The notes beneath the pieces were generated by a model, which ran no database searches, was not told where the DNA came from, and worked only from the letters and a program-made list of their open reading frames with translations. Below are positions 49,201 to 62,348 of a stretch of DNA of 64,000 nt, one piece after another. The position numbers and the translations under genes are program-made. Where the stretch lies: assembly GCA_948146395.1 (NCBI GenBank), contig OX411549.1:22328990-22392989 (forward strand), read 5' to 3'. This DNA comes from Fragum whitleyi (taxonomy: Eukaryota; Mollusca; Bivalvia; Cardiida; Cardiidae). How positions within the stretch are numbered: position 1 is the stretch's first letter; each line of letters starts with the position of its first letter.

Positions 49201-51959
49201 GTTGCAGGTTCGGGTGGTCCCCTGGTCACTCGCGCGAGCCCAGGTCAGATCGCTCAGCCCAAGGGTACGCGGTTCACTGCTGAAAAACCCTAACATACCC
49301 AAAGGCCTTGACTGTTGGCAACTTGGTAGGCAGTTTTCTACCCCTTTGCCTTAACCCATCGACCCGAAACTCGGAGCGTTGCAGGTTCAGATGGTCCCCC
49401 GGTCACTCGCGCGAGCCCAGGTCAGGCAGCACAGCAGAAAGGTATGCGGTTCGCGTTTGAAAAGACCAAAACAAGCCCAATTACTTCACTTTTGGGCCAC
49501 TTGGTACGCAGTTTTTCTACCCCTTAGGCTTGACCTATCGACCCGGAACTCTGGGCATTGCAGGTTGGGGTGGTCCCCTGGTCTGTCGCGCGAGCCCAGA
49601 CCAGACCGCACGCCCGGAGCCAATGCTCTATGCCGCCCAAATTGGCATACCTGGCCAAACGGGTCGACCTTGACCTTGACTGATCGACCCGAAACTCGGA
49701 GCGTTGCAGGTTCAGGTGGTCCCGTGGTCGCATGCGCGAGCCCAGGTCAGACCGCACAGCAGAAGGGTATGCGGTTCGCGCTTGAAAAGACCAAAACAGG
49801 CCCAAAGGCCTTGACTGTTGGCAACTTGGTAGGCAGTTTTCTACCCCTTTGCCTTGACCCATCGACCCGAAACTCGGAGTGTTGCAGGTTCGGGTGGTCC
49901 CCTGGTCACTCGCGCGAGCCCAGGTCAGATCGCTCAGCCCAAGGGTACGCGGTTCACTGCTGAAAAACCCTAACATACCCAAAGGCCTTGACTGTTTGCA
50001 ACTTGGTAGGCAGTTTTCTACCCCTTTGCCTTGACCCATCGACCCGAAACTCGGAGCGTTGCAGGTTCAGATGGTCCCCCGGTCACTCGCGCGAGCCCAG
50101 GTCAGGCAGCACAGCAGAAAGGTATGCGGTTCGCGTTTGAAAAGACCAAAACAAGCCCAATTACTTCACTTTTGGGCCACTTGGTACGCAGTTTTTCTAC
50201 CCCTTAGGCTTGACCTATCGACCCGGAACTCTGGGCATTGCAGGTTTGGGTGGTCCCCTGGTCTGTCGCGCGAGCCCAGACCAGACCGCACGCCCGGAGC
50301 CAATGCTCTATGCCGCCCAAATTGGCATACCTGGCCAAACGGGTCGACCTTGACCTTGACTGATCGACCCGAAACTCGGAGCGTTGCAGGTTCAGGTGGT
50401 CCCGTGGTCGCATGCGCGAGCCCAGGTCAGACCGCACAGCAGAAGGGTATGCGGTTCGCGCTTGAAAAGACCAAAACAGGCCCAAAGGCCTTGACTGTTG
50501 GCAACTTGGTAGGCAGTTTTCTACCCCTTTGCCTTGACCCATCGACCCGAAACTCGGAGTGTTGCAGGTTCGGGTGGTCCCCTGGTCACTCGCGCGAGCC
50601 CAGGTCAGATCGCTCAGCCCAAGGGTACGCGGTTCACTGCTGAAAAACCCTAACATACCCAAAGGCCTTGACTGTTGGCAACTTGGTAGGCAGTTTTCTA
50701 CCCCTTTGCCTTGACCCATCGACCCGAAACTCGGAGCGTTGCAGGTTCAGATGGTCCCCCGGTCACTCGCGCGAGCCCAGGTCAGGCAGCACAGCAGAAA
50801 GGTAAGCGGTTCGCGTTTGAAAAGACCAAAACAAGCCCAATTACTTCACTTTTGGGCCACTTGGTACACAGTTTTTCTACCCCTTAGGCTTGACCTATCG
50901 ACCCGGAACTCTGGGCATTGCAGGTTTGGGTGGTCCCCTGGTCTGTCGCGCGAGCCCAGACCAGACCGCACGCCCGGAGCCAATGCTCTATGCCGCCCAA
51001 ATTGGCATACCTGGCCAAACGGGTCGACCTTGACCTTGACTGATCGACCCGAAACTCGGAGCGTTGCAGGTTCAGGTGGTCCCGTGGTCGCATGCGCGAG
51101 CCCAGGTCAGACCGCACAGCAGAAGGGTATGCGGTTCGCGCTTGAAAAGACCAAAACAGGCCCAAAGGCCTTGACTGTTGGCAACTTGGTAGGCAGTTTT
51201 CTACCCCTTTGCCTTGACCCATCGACCCGAAACTCGGAGTGTTGCAGGTTCGGGTGGTCCCCTGGTCACTCGCGCGAGCCCAGGTCAGATCGCTCAGCCC
51301 AAGGGTACTCCGTTCACTGCTGAAAAACCCTAACATACCCAAAGGCCTTGACTGTTGGCAACTTGGTAGGCAGTTTTCTACCCCTTTGCCTTGACCCATC
51401 GACCCGAAACTCGGAGCGTTGCAGGTTCAGATGGTCCCCCGGTCACTTGCGCGAGCCCAGGTCAGGCAGCACAGCAGAAAGGTATGCGGTTCGCGTTTGA
51501 AAAGACCAAAACAAGCCCAATTACTTCACTTTTGGGCCACTTGGTACGCAGTTTTTCTACCCCTTAGGCTTGACCTATCGACCCGGAACTCTGGGCATTG
51601 CAGGTTGGGGTGGTCCCCTGGTCTGTCGCGCGAGCCCAGACCAGACCGCACGCCCGGAGCCAATGCTCTATGCCGCCCAAATTGGCATACCTGGCCAAAC
51701 GGGTCGACCTTGACCTTGACTGATCGACCCGAAACTCGGAGCGTTGCAGGTTCAGGTGGTCCCGTGGTCGCATGCGCGAGCCCAGGTCAGACCGCACAGC
51801 AGAAGGGTATGCGGTTCGCGCTTGAAAAGACCAAAACAGGCCCAAAGGCCTTGACTGTTGGCAACTTGGTAGGCAGTTTTCTACCCCTTTGCCTTGACCC
51901 ATCGACCCGAAACTCGGAGTGTTGCAGGTTCGGGTGGTCCCATGGTCACTCGCGCGAGC
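46240..51959. repeat. Satellite sector, mostly majority units
   Basis: Changes are at 46535 (C to A), 46964 (T to C), 47398 (A to G), 48013 (CpG), 49353, 49997, 50247 and 50927 (G to T, one unit apart), 50805 (T to A), 50868 (CpG), 51309 and 51311, 51448 (CpG) and 51942 (C to A). The 50247/50927 pair marks exchange between adjacent units. The same G-to-T change occurs at 28489 and 32569. Confidence 0.85.
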
Positions 51960-53833
51960 TAAGGTCAGATCGCTCAGCCCAAGGGTACGCGGTTCACTGC
52001 TGAAAAACCCTAACATACCCAAAGGCCTTGACTGTTGGCAACTTGGTAGGCAGTTTTCTACCCCTTTGCCTTGACCCATCGACCCGAAACTCGGAGCGTT
52101 GCAGGTTCAGATGGTCCCCCGGTCACTCGCGCAAGCCCAGGTCAGGCAGCACAGCAGAAAGGTATGCGGTTCGCGTTTGAAAAGACCAAAACAAGCCCAA
52201 TTACTTCACTTTTGGGCCACTTGGTACGCAGTTTTTCTACCCCTTAGGCTTGACCTATCGACCCGGAACTCTGGGCATTGCAGGTTGGGGTGGTCCCCTG
52301 GTCTGTCGCGCGAGCCCAGACCAGACCGCACGCCCGGAGCCAATGCTCTATGCCGCCCAAATTGGCATACCTGGCCAAACGGGTCGACCTTGACCTTGAC
52401 TGATCGACCCGAAACTCGGAGCGTTGCAGGTTCAGGTGGTGCCGTGGTCGCATGCGCGAGCCCAGGTCAGACCGCACAGCAGAAGGGTATGCGGTTCGCG
52501 CTTGAAAAGACCAAAACAGGCCCAAAGGCCTTGACTGTTGGCAACTTGGTAGGCAGTTTTCTACCCCTTTGCCTTGACCCATCGACCCGAAACTCGGAGT
52601 GTTGCAGGTTCGGGTGGTCCCCTGGTCACTCGCGCGAGCCCAGGTCAGATCGCTCAGCCCAAGGGTACGCGGTTCACTGCTGAAAAACCCTAACATACCC
52701 AAAGGCCTTGACTGTTGGCAACTTGGTAGGCAGTTTTCTACCCCTTTGCCTTGACCCATCGACCAGAAACTCGGAGCGTTGCAGGTTCAGATGGTCCCCC
52801 GGTCACTCGCGCGAGCCCAGGTCAGGCAGCACAGCAGAAAGGTATGCGGTTCGCGTTTGAAAAGACCAAAACAAGCCCAATTACTTCACTTTTGGGCCAC
52901 TTGGTACGCAGTTTTTCTACCCCTTAGGCTTGACCTATCGACCCGGAACTCTGGGCATTGCAGGTTGGGGTGGTCCCCTGGTCTGTCGCGCGAGCCCAGA
53001 CCAGACCGCACGCCCGGAGCCAATGCTCTATGCCGCCCAAATTGGCATACCTGGCCAAACGGGTCGACCTTGACCTTGACTGATCGACCCGAAACTCGGA
53101 GCGTTGCAGGTTCAGGTGGTGCCGTGGTCGCATGCGCGAGCCCAGGTCAGACCGCACAGCAGAAGGGTATGCGGTTCGCGCTTGAAAAGACCAAAACAGG
53201 CCCAAAGGCCTTGACTGTTGGCAACTTGGTAGGCAGTTTTCTACCCCTTTGCCTTGACCCATCGACCCGAAACTCGGAGTGTTGCAGGTTCGGGTGGTCC
53301 CCTGGTCACTCGCGCGAGCCCAGGTCAGATCGCTCAGCCCAAGGGTACGCGGTTCACTGCTGAAAAACCCTAACATACCCAAAGGCCTTGACTGTTGGCA
53401 ACTTGGTAGGCAGTTTTCTACCCCTTTGCCTTGACCCATCGACCCGAAACTCGGAGCGTTGCAGGTTCAGATGGTCCCCCGGTCACTCGCGCGAGCCCAG
53501 GTCAGGCAGCACAGCAGAAAGGTATGCGGTTCGCGTTTGAAAAGACCAAAACAAGCCCAATTACTTCACTTTTGGGCCACTTGGTACGCAGTTTTTCTAC
53601 CCCTTAGGCTTGACCTATCGACCCGGAACTCTGGGCATTGCAGGTAGGGGTGGTCCCCTGGTCTGTCGCGCGAGCCCAGACCAGACCGCACGCCCGGAGC
53701 CAATGCTCTATGCCGCCCAAATTGGCATACCTGGCCAAACGGGTCGACCTTGACCTTGACTGATCGACCCGAAACTCGGAGCGTTGCAGGTTCAGGTGGT
53801 CCCGTGGTCGCATGCGCGAGCCCAGGTCAGACT
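51960..53833. repeat. Block with 7-unit (4,760-bp) displacement, left copy
   Basis: Variants at 51960-51961 (CC to TA), 52133, 52441 (C to G), 52765 (C to A) and 53833 recur exactly 4,760 bp downstream. Variant 53121 (the 52441 change one unit later) has no partner at that offset. The double change at 51960-51961 is a strong marker because it occurs nowhere else I can see. Confidence 0.88.
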
Positions 53834-56719
53834 GCACAGCAGAAGGGTATGCGGTTCGCGCTTGAAAAGACCAAAACAGGCCCAAAGGCCTTGACTGTTG
53901 GCAACTTGGTAGGCAGTTTTCTACCCCTTTGCCTTGACCCATCGACCCGAAACTCGGAGTGTTGCAGGTTCGGGTGGTCCCCTGGTCACTCGCGCGAGCC
54001 CAGGTCAGATCGCTCAGCCCAAGGGTACGCGGTTCACTGCTGAAAAACCCTAACATACCCAAAGGCCTTGACTGTTGGCAACTTGGTAGGCAGTTTTCTA
54101 CCCCTTTGCCTTGACCCATCGACCCGAAACTCGGAGCGTTGCAGGTTCAGATGGTCCCCCGGTCACTCGCGCGAGCCCAGGTCAGGCAGCACAGCAGAAA
54201 GGTATGCGGTTCGCGTTTGAAAAGACCAAAACAAGCCCAATTACTTCACTTTTGGGCCACTTGGTACGCAGTTTTTCTACCCCTTAGGCTTGACCTATCG
54301 ACCCGGAACTCTGGGCATTGCAGGTTGGGGTGGTCCCCTGGTCTGTCGCGCGAGCCCAGACCAGACCGCACGCCCGGAGCCAATGCTCTATGCCGCCCAA
54401 ATTGGCATACCTGGCCAAACGGGTCGACCTTGACCTTGACTGATCGACCCGAAACTCGGAGCGTTGCAGGTTCAGGTGGTCCCGTGGTCGCATGCGCGAG
54501 CCCAGGTCAGACTGCACAGCAGAAGGGTATGCGGTTCGCGCTTGAAAAGACCAAAACAGGCCCAAAGGCCTTGACTGTTGGCAACTTGGTAGGCAGTTTT
54601 CTACCCCTTTGCCTTGACCCATCGACCCGAAACTCGGAGTGTTGCAGGTTCGGGTGGTCCCCTGGTCACTCGCGCGAGCCCAGGTCAGATCGCTCAGCCC
54701 AAGGGTACGCGGTTCACTGCTGAAAAACCCTAACATACCCAAAGGCCTTGACTGTTGGCAACTTTGTAGGCAGTTTTCTACCCCTTTGCCTTGACCCATC
54801 GACCCGAAACTCGGAGCGTTGCAGGTTCAGATGGTCCCCCGGTCACTCGCGCGAGCCCAGGTCAGGCAGCACAGCAGAAAGGTATGCGGTTCGCGTTTGA
54901 AAAGACCAAAACAAGCCCAATTACTTCACTTTTGGGCCACTTGGTACGCAGTTTTTCTACCCCTTAGACTTGACCTATCGACCCGGAACTCTGGGCATTG
55001 CAGGTTGGGGTGGTCCCCTGGTCTGTCGCGCGAGCCCAGACCAGACCGCACGCCCGGAGCCAATGCTCTATGCCGCCCAAATTGGCATACCTGGCCAAAC
55101 GGGTCGACCTTGACCTTGACTGATCGACCCGAAACTCGGAGCGTTGCAGGTTCAGGTGGTCCCGTGGTCACATGCGCGAGCCCAGGTCAGACCGCACAGC
55201 AGAAGGGTATGCGGTTCGCGCTTGAAAAGACCAAAACAGGCCCAAAGGCCTTGACTGTTGGCAACTTGGTAGGCAGTTTTCTACCCCTTTGCCTTGACCC
55301 ATCGACCCGAAACTCGGAGTGTTGCAGGTTCGGGTGGTCCCCTGGTCACTCGCGCGAGCCCAGGTCAGATCGCTCAGCCCAAGGGTACGCGGTTCACTGC
55401 TGAAAAACCCTAACATACCCAAAGGCCTTGACTGTTGGCAACTTGGTAGGCAGTTTTCTACCCCTTTGCCTTGACCCATCGACCCGAAACTCGGAGCGTT
55501 GCAGGTTCAGATGGTCCCCCGGTCACTCGCGCGAGCCCAGGTCAGGCAGCACAGCAGAAAGGTATGCGGTTCGCGTTTGAAAAGACCAAAACAAGCCCAA
55601 TTACTTCACTTTTGGGCCACTTGGTACGCAGTTTTTCTACCCCTTAGGCTTGACCTATCGGCCTGGAACTCTGGGCATTGCAGGTTGGGGTGGTCCCCTG
55701 GTCTGTCGCGCGAGCCCAGACCAGACCGCACGCCCGGAGCCAATGCTCTATGCCGCCCAAATTGGCATACCTGGCCAAACAGGTCGACCTTGACCTTGAC
55801 TGATCGACCCGAAACTCGGAGCGTTGCAGGTTCAGGTGGTCCCGTGGTCGCATGCGCGAGCCCAGGTCAGACCGCACAGCAGAAGGGTATGCGGTTCGCG
55901 CTTGAAAAGACCAAAACAGGCCCAAAGGCCTTGACTGTTGGCAACTTGGTAGGCAGTTTTCTACCCCTTTGCCTTGACCCATCGACCCGAAACTCGGAGT
56001 GTTGCAGGTTCGGGTGGTCCCCTGGTCACTCGCGCGAGCCCAGGTCAGATCGCTCAGCCCAAGGGTACGCGGTTCACTGCTGAAAAACCCTAACATACCC
56101 AAAGGCCTTGACTGTTGGCAACTTGGTAGGCAGTTTTCTACCCCTTTGCCTTGACCCATCGACCCGAAACTCGGAGCGTTGCAGGTTCAGATGGTCCCCC
56201 GGTCACTCGCGCGAGCCCAGGTCAGGCAGCACAGCAGAAAGGTATGCGGTTCGCGTTTGAAAAGACCAAAACAAGCCCAATTACTTCACTTTTGGGCCAC
56301 TTGGTACGCAGTTTTTCTACCCCTTAGGCTTGACCTATCGACCCGGAACTCTGGGCATTGCAGGTTGGGGTGGTCCCCTGGTCTGTCGCGCGAGCCCAGA
56401 CCAGACCGCACGCCCGGAGCCAATGCTCTATGCCGCCCAAATTGGCATACCTGGCCAAACGGGTCGACCTTGACCTTGACTGATCGACCCGAAACTCGGA
56501 GCGTTGCAGGTTCAGGTGGTCCCGTGGTCGCATGCGCGAGCCCAGGTCAGACCGCACAGCAGAAGGGTATGCGGTTCGCGCTTGAAAAGACCAAAACAGG
56601 CCCAAAGGCCTTGACTGTTGGCAACTTGGTAGGCAGTTTTCTACCCCTTTGCCTTGACCCATCGACCCGAAACTCGGAGTGTTGCAGGTTCGGGTGGTCC
56701 CCTGGTCACTCGCGCGAGC
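53834..56719. repeat. Satellite sector between the two 7-unit blocks
   Basis: Changes are at 54513 (CpG, same as 53833 one unit earlier), 54765 (G to T), 54968 (G to A), 55170 (CpG G to A, same as 4852 and 15052), 55661 and 55664 (A to G and CpG C to T, three bases apart) and 55781 (CpG G to A, same as 30623). No other feature is present. Confidence 0.85.
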
Positions 56720-58593
56720 TAAGGTCAGATCGCTTAGCCCAAGGGTACGCGGTTCACTGCTGAAAAACCCTAACATACCCAAAGGCCTTGACTGTTGGCA
56801 ACTTGGTAGGCAGTTTTCTACCCCTTTGCCTTGACCCATCGACCAGAAACTCGGAGCATTGCAGGTTCAGATGGTCCCCCGGTCACTCGCGCAAGCCCAG
56901 GTCAGGCAGCACAGCAGAAAGGTATGTGGTTCGCGTTTGAAAAGACCAAAACAAGCCCAATTACTTCACTTTTGGGCCACTTGGTACGCAGTTTTTCTAC
57001 CCCTTAGGCTTGACCTATCGACCCGGAACTCTGGGCATTGCAGGTTGGGGTGGTCCCCTGGTCTGTCGCGCAAGCCCAGACCAGACCGCACGCCCGGAGC
57101 CAATGCTCTATGCCGCCCAAATTGGCATACCTGGCCAAACGGGTCGACCTTGACCTTGACTGATCGACCCGAAACTCGGAGCGTTGCAGGTTCAGGTGGT
57201 GCCGTGGTCGCATGCGCGAGCCCAGGTCAGACCGCACAGCAGAAGGGTATGCGGTTCGCGCTTGAAAAGACCAAAACAGGCCCAAAGGCCTTGACTGTTG
57301 GCAACTTGGTAGGCAGTTTTCTACCCCTTTGCCTTGACCCATCGACCCGAAACTCGGAGTGTTGCAGGTTCGGGTGGTCCCCTGGTCACTCGCGCGAGCC
57401 CAGGTCAGATCGCTCAGCCCAAGGGTACGCGGTTCACTGCTGAAAAACCCTAACATACCCAAAGGCCTTGACTGTTGGCAACTTGGTAGGCAGTTTTCTA
57501 CCCCTTTGCCTTGACCCATCGACCAGAAACTCGGAGCGTTGCAGGTTCAGATGGTCCCCCGGTCACTCGCGCGAGCCCAGGTCAGGCAGCACAGCAGAAA
57601 GGTATGCGGTTCGCGTTTGAAAAGACCAAAACAAGCCCAATTACTTCACTTTTGGGCCACTTGGTACGCAGTTTTTCTACCCCTTAGGCTTGACCTATCG
57701 ACCCGGAACTCTGGGCATTGCAGGTTGGGGTGGTCCCCTGGTCTGTCGCGCGAGCCCAGACCAGACCGCACGCCCGGAGCCAATGCTCTATGCCGCCCAA
57801 ATTGGCATACCTGGCCAAACGGGTCGACCTTGACCTTGACTGATCGACCCGAAACTCGGAGCGTTGCAGGTTCAGGTGGTCCCGTGGTCGCATGCGCGAG
57901 CCCAGGTCAGACCGCACAGCAGAAGGGTATGCGGTTCGCGCTTGAAAAGACCAAAACAGGCCCAAAGGCCTTGACTGTTGGCAACTTGGTAGGCAGTTTT
58001 CTACCCCTTTGCCTTGACCCATCGACCCGAAACTCGGAGTGTTGCAGGTTCGGGTGGTCCCCTGGTCACTCGCGCGAGCCCAGGTCAGATCGCTCAGCCC
58101 AAGGGTACGCGGTTCACTGCTGAAAAACCCTAACATACCCAAAGGCCTTGACTGTTGGCAACTTGGTAGGCAGTTTTCTACCCCTTTGCCTTGACCCATC
58201 GACCAGAAACTCGGAGCGTTGCAGGTTCAGATGGTCCCCCGGTCACTCGCGCGAGCCCAGGTCAGGCAGCACAGCAGAAAGGTATGCGGTTCGCGTTTGA
58301 AAAGACCAAAACAAGCCCAATAACTTCACTTTTGGGCCACTTGGTACGCAGTTTTTCTACCCCTTAGGCTTGACCTATCGACCCGGAACTCTGGGCATTG
58401 CAGGTTGGGGTGGTCCCCTGGTCTGTCGCGCGAGCCCAGACCAGACCGCACGCCCGGAGCCAATGCTCTATGCCGCCCAAATTGGCATACCTGGCCAAAC
58501 GGGTCGACCTTGACCTTGACTGATCGACCCGAAACTCGGAGCGTTGCAGGTTCAGGTGGTCCCGTGGTCGCATGCGCGAGCCCAGGTCAGACT
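56720..58593. repeat. Block with 7-unit (4,760-bp) displacement, right copy
   Basis: This is the partner of 51960-53833, with shared variants at 56720-56721, 56893, 57201, 57525 and 58593. Its own changes are 56735, 56845, 56858, 56927, 57072, 58205 and 58322. The change to GACCAGAAAC at the end of monomer B occurs in four successive units here (56845, 57525, 58205, 58885), so that variant has spread locally. Confidence 0.87.
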
Positions 58594-60632
58594 GCACAGC
58601 AGAAGGGTATGCGGTTCGCGCTTGAAAAGACCAAAACAGGCCCAAAGGCCTTGACTGTTGGCAACTTGGTAGGCAGTTTTCTACCCCTTTGCCTTGACCC
58701 ATCGACCCGAAACTCGGAGTGTTGCAGGTTCGGGTGGTCCCCTGGTCACTCGCGCGAGCCCAGGTCAGATCGCTCAGCCCAAGGGTACGCGGTTCACTGC
58801 TGAAAAACCCTAACATACCCAAAGGCCTTGACTGTTGGCAACTTGGTAGGCAGTTTTCTACCCCTTTGCCTTGACCCATCGACCAGAAACTCGGAGCGTT
58901 GCAGGTTCAGATGGTCCCCCGGTCACTCGCGCGAGCCCAGGTCAGGCAGCACAGCAGAAAGGTATGCGGTTCGCGTTTGAAAAGACCAAAACAAGCCCAA
59001 TTACTTCACTTTTGGGCCACTTGGTACGCAGTTTTTCTACCCCTTAGGCTTGACCTATCGACCCGGAACTCTGGGCATTGCAGGTTGGGGTGGTCCCCTG
59101 GTCTGTCGCGCGAGCCCAGACCAGACCGCACGCCCGGAGCCAATGCTCTATGCCGCCCAAATTGGCATACCTGGCCAAACGGGTCAACCTTGACCTTGAC
59201 TGATCGACCCGAAACTCGGAGCGTTGCAGGTTCAGGTGGTCCCGTGGTCGCATGCGCGAGCCCAGGTCAGACCGCACAGCAGAAGGGTATGCGGTTCGCG
59301 CTTGAAAAGACCAAAACAGGCCCAAAGGCCTTGACTGTTGGCAACTTGGTAGGCAGTTTTCTACCCCTTTGCCTTGACCCATCGACCCGAAACTCGGAGT
59401 GTTGCAGGTTCGGGTGGTCCCCTGGTCACTCGCGCGAGCCCAGGTCAGATTGCTCAGCCCAAGGGTAGGCGGTTCACTGCTGAAAAACCCTAACATACCC
59501 AAAGGCCTTGACTGTTGGCAACTTGGTAGGCAGTTTTCTACCCCTTTGCCTTGACCCATCGACCCGAAACTCGGAGCGTTGCAGGTTCAGATGGTCCCCC
59601 GGTCACTCGCGCGAGCCCAGGTCAGGCAGCACAGCAGAAAGGTATGCGGTTCGCGTTTGAAAAGACCAAAACAAGCCCAATTACTTCACTTTTGGGCCAC
59701 TTGGTACGCAGTTTTTCTACCCCTTAGGCTTGACCTATCGACCCGGAACTCTGGGCATTGCAGGTTGGGGTGGTCCCCTGGTCTGTCGCGCGAGCCCAGA
59801 CCAGACCGCACGCCCGGAGCCAATGCTCTATGCCGCCCAAATTGGCATACCTGGCCAAACGGGTCGACCTTGACCTTGACTGATCGACCCGAAACTTGGA
59901 GCGTTGCAGGTTCAGGTGGTCCCGTGGTCGCATGCGCGAGCCCAGGTCAGACCGCACAGCAGAAGGGTATGCGGTTCGCGCTTGAAAAGACCAAAACAGG
60001 CCCAAAGGCCTTGACTGTTGGCAACTTGGTAGGCAGTTTTCTACCCCTTTGCCTTGACCCATCGACCCGAAACTCGGAGTGTTGCAGGTTCGGGTGGTCC
60101 CCTGGTCACTCGCGCGAGCCCAGGTCAGATCGCTCAGCCCAAGGGTACGCGGTTCACTGCTGAAAAACCCTAACATACCCAAAGGCCTTGACTGTTGGCA
60201 ACTTGGTAGGCAGTTTTCTACCCCTTTGCCTTGACCCATCGACCCGAAACTCGGAGCGTTGCAGGTTCAGATGGTCCCCCGGTCACTCGCGCGAGCCCAG
60301 GTCAGGCAGCACAGCAGAAAGGTATGCGGTTCGCGTTTGAAAAGACCAAAACAAGCCCAATTACTTCACTTTTGGGCCACTTGGTACGCAGTTTTTCTAC
60401 CCCTTAGGCTTGACCTATCGACCCGGAACTCTGGGCATTGCAGGTTGGGGTGGTCCCCTGGTCTGTCGCGCGAGCCCAGACCAGACCGCACGCCCGGAGC
60501 CAATGCTCTATGCCGCCCAAATTGGCATACCTGGCCAAACGGGTCGACCTTGACCTTGACTGATCGACCCGAAACTCGGAGCGTTGCAGGTTCAGGTGGT
60601 CCCGTGGTCGCATGCGCGAGCCCAGGTCAGAC
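58593..60632. repeat. 2,040-bp (3-unit) duplication, left copy
   Basis: Variants at 58593, 58885, 59186, 59451 and 59897 all recur exactly 2,040 bp downstream. The change at 59468 (C to G) does not recur in the right copy but matches 43829, 23 units to the left. Confidence 0.88.
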
Positions 60633-62348
60633 TGCACAGCAGAAGGGTATGCGGTTCGCGCTTGAAAAGACCAAAACAGGCCCAAAGGCCTTGACTGTTG
60701 GCAACTTGGTAGGCAGTTTTCTACCCCTTTGCCTTGACCCATCGACCCGAAACTCGGAGTGTTGCAGGTTCGGGTGGTCCCCTGGTCACTCGCGCGAGCC
60801 CAGGTCAGATCGCTCAGCCCAAGGGTACGCGGTTCACTGCTGAAAAACCCTAACATACCCAAAGGCCTTGACTGTTGGCAACTTGGTAGGCAGTTTTCTA
60901 CCCCTTTGCCTTGACCCATCGACCAGAAACTCGGAGCGTTGCAGGTTCAGATGGTCCCCCGGTCACTCGCGCGAGCCCAGGTCAGGCAGCACAGCAGAAA
61001 GGTATGCGGTTCGCGTTTGAAAAGACCAAAACAAGCCCAATTACTTCACTTTTGGGCCACTTGGTACGCAGTTTTTCTACCCCTTAGGCTTGACCTATCG
61101 ACCCGGAACTCTGGGCATTGCAGGTTGGGGTGGTCCCCTGGTCTGTCGCGCGAGCCCAGACCAGACCGCACGCCCGGAGCCAATGCTCTATGCCGCCCAA
61201 ATTGGCATACCTGGCCAAACGGGTCAACCTTGACCTTGACTGATCGACCCGAAACTCGGAGCGTTGCAGGTTCAGGTGGTCCCGTGGTCGCATGCGCGAG
61301 CCCAGGTCAGACCGCACAGCAGAAGGGTATGCGGTTCGCGCTTGAAAAGACCAAAACAGGCCCAAAGGCCTTGACTGTTGGCAACTTGGTAGGCAGTTTT
61401 CTACCCCTTTGCCTTGACCCATCGACCCGAAACTCGGAGTGTTGCAGGTTCGGGTGGTCCCCTGGTCACTCGCGCGAGCCCAGGTCAGATTGCTCAGCCC
61501 AAGGGTACGCGGTTCACTGCTGAAAAACCCTAACATACCCAAAGGCCTTGACTGTTGGCAACTTGGTAGGCAGTTTTCTACCCCTTTGCCTTGACCCATC
61601 GACCCGAAACTCGGAGCGTTGCAGGTTCAGATGGTCCCCCGGTCACTCGCGCGAGCCCAGGTCAGGCAGCACAGCAGAAAGGTATGCGGTTCGCGTTTGA
61701 AAAGACCAAAACAAGCCCAATTACTTCACTTTTGGGCCACTTGGTACGCAGTTTTTCTACCCCTTAGGCTTGACCTATCGACCCGGAACTCTGGGCATTG
61801 CAGGTTGGGGTGGTCCCCTGGTCTGTCGCGCGAGCCCAGACCAGACCGCACGCCCGGAGCCAATGCTCTATGCCGCCCAAATTGGCATACCTGGCCAAAC
61901 GGGTCGACCTTGACCTTGACTGATCGACCCGAAACTTGGAGCGTTGCAGGTTCAGGTGGTCCCGTGGTCGCATGCGCGAGCCCAGGTCAGACCGCACAGC
62001 AGAAGGGTATGCGGTTCGCGCTTGAAAAGACCAAAACAGGCCCAAAGGCCTTGACTGTTGGCAACTTGGTAGGCAGTTTTCTACCCCTTTGCCTTGACCC
62101 ATCGACCCGAAACTCGGAGTGTTGCAGGTTCGGGTGGTCCCCTGGTCACTCGCGCGAGCCCAGGTCAGATCGCTCAGCCCAAGGGTACGCGGTTCACTGC
62201 TGAAAAACCCTAACATACCCAAAGGCCTTGACTGTTGGCAACTTGGTAGGCAGTTTTCTACCCCTTTGCCTTGACCCATCGACCCGAAACTCGGAGCGTT
62301 GCAGGTTCAGATGGTCCCCCGGTCACTCGCGCGAGCCCAGGTCAGGCA
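60633..62348. repeat. 2,040-bp (3-unit) duplication, right copy
   Basis: This is the partner of 58593-60632, with variants at 60633, 60925, 61226, 61491 and 61937. It carries the majority base at 61508 where the left copy is variant (59468). Confidence 0.88.
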
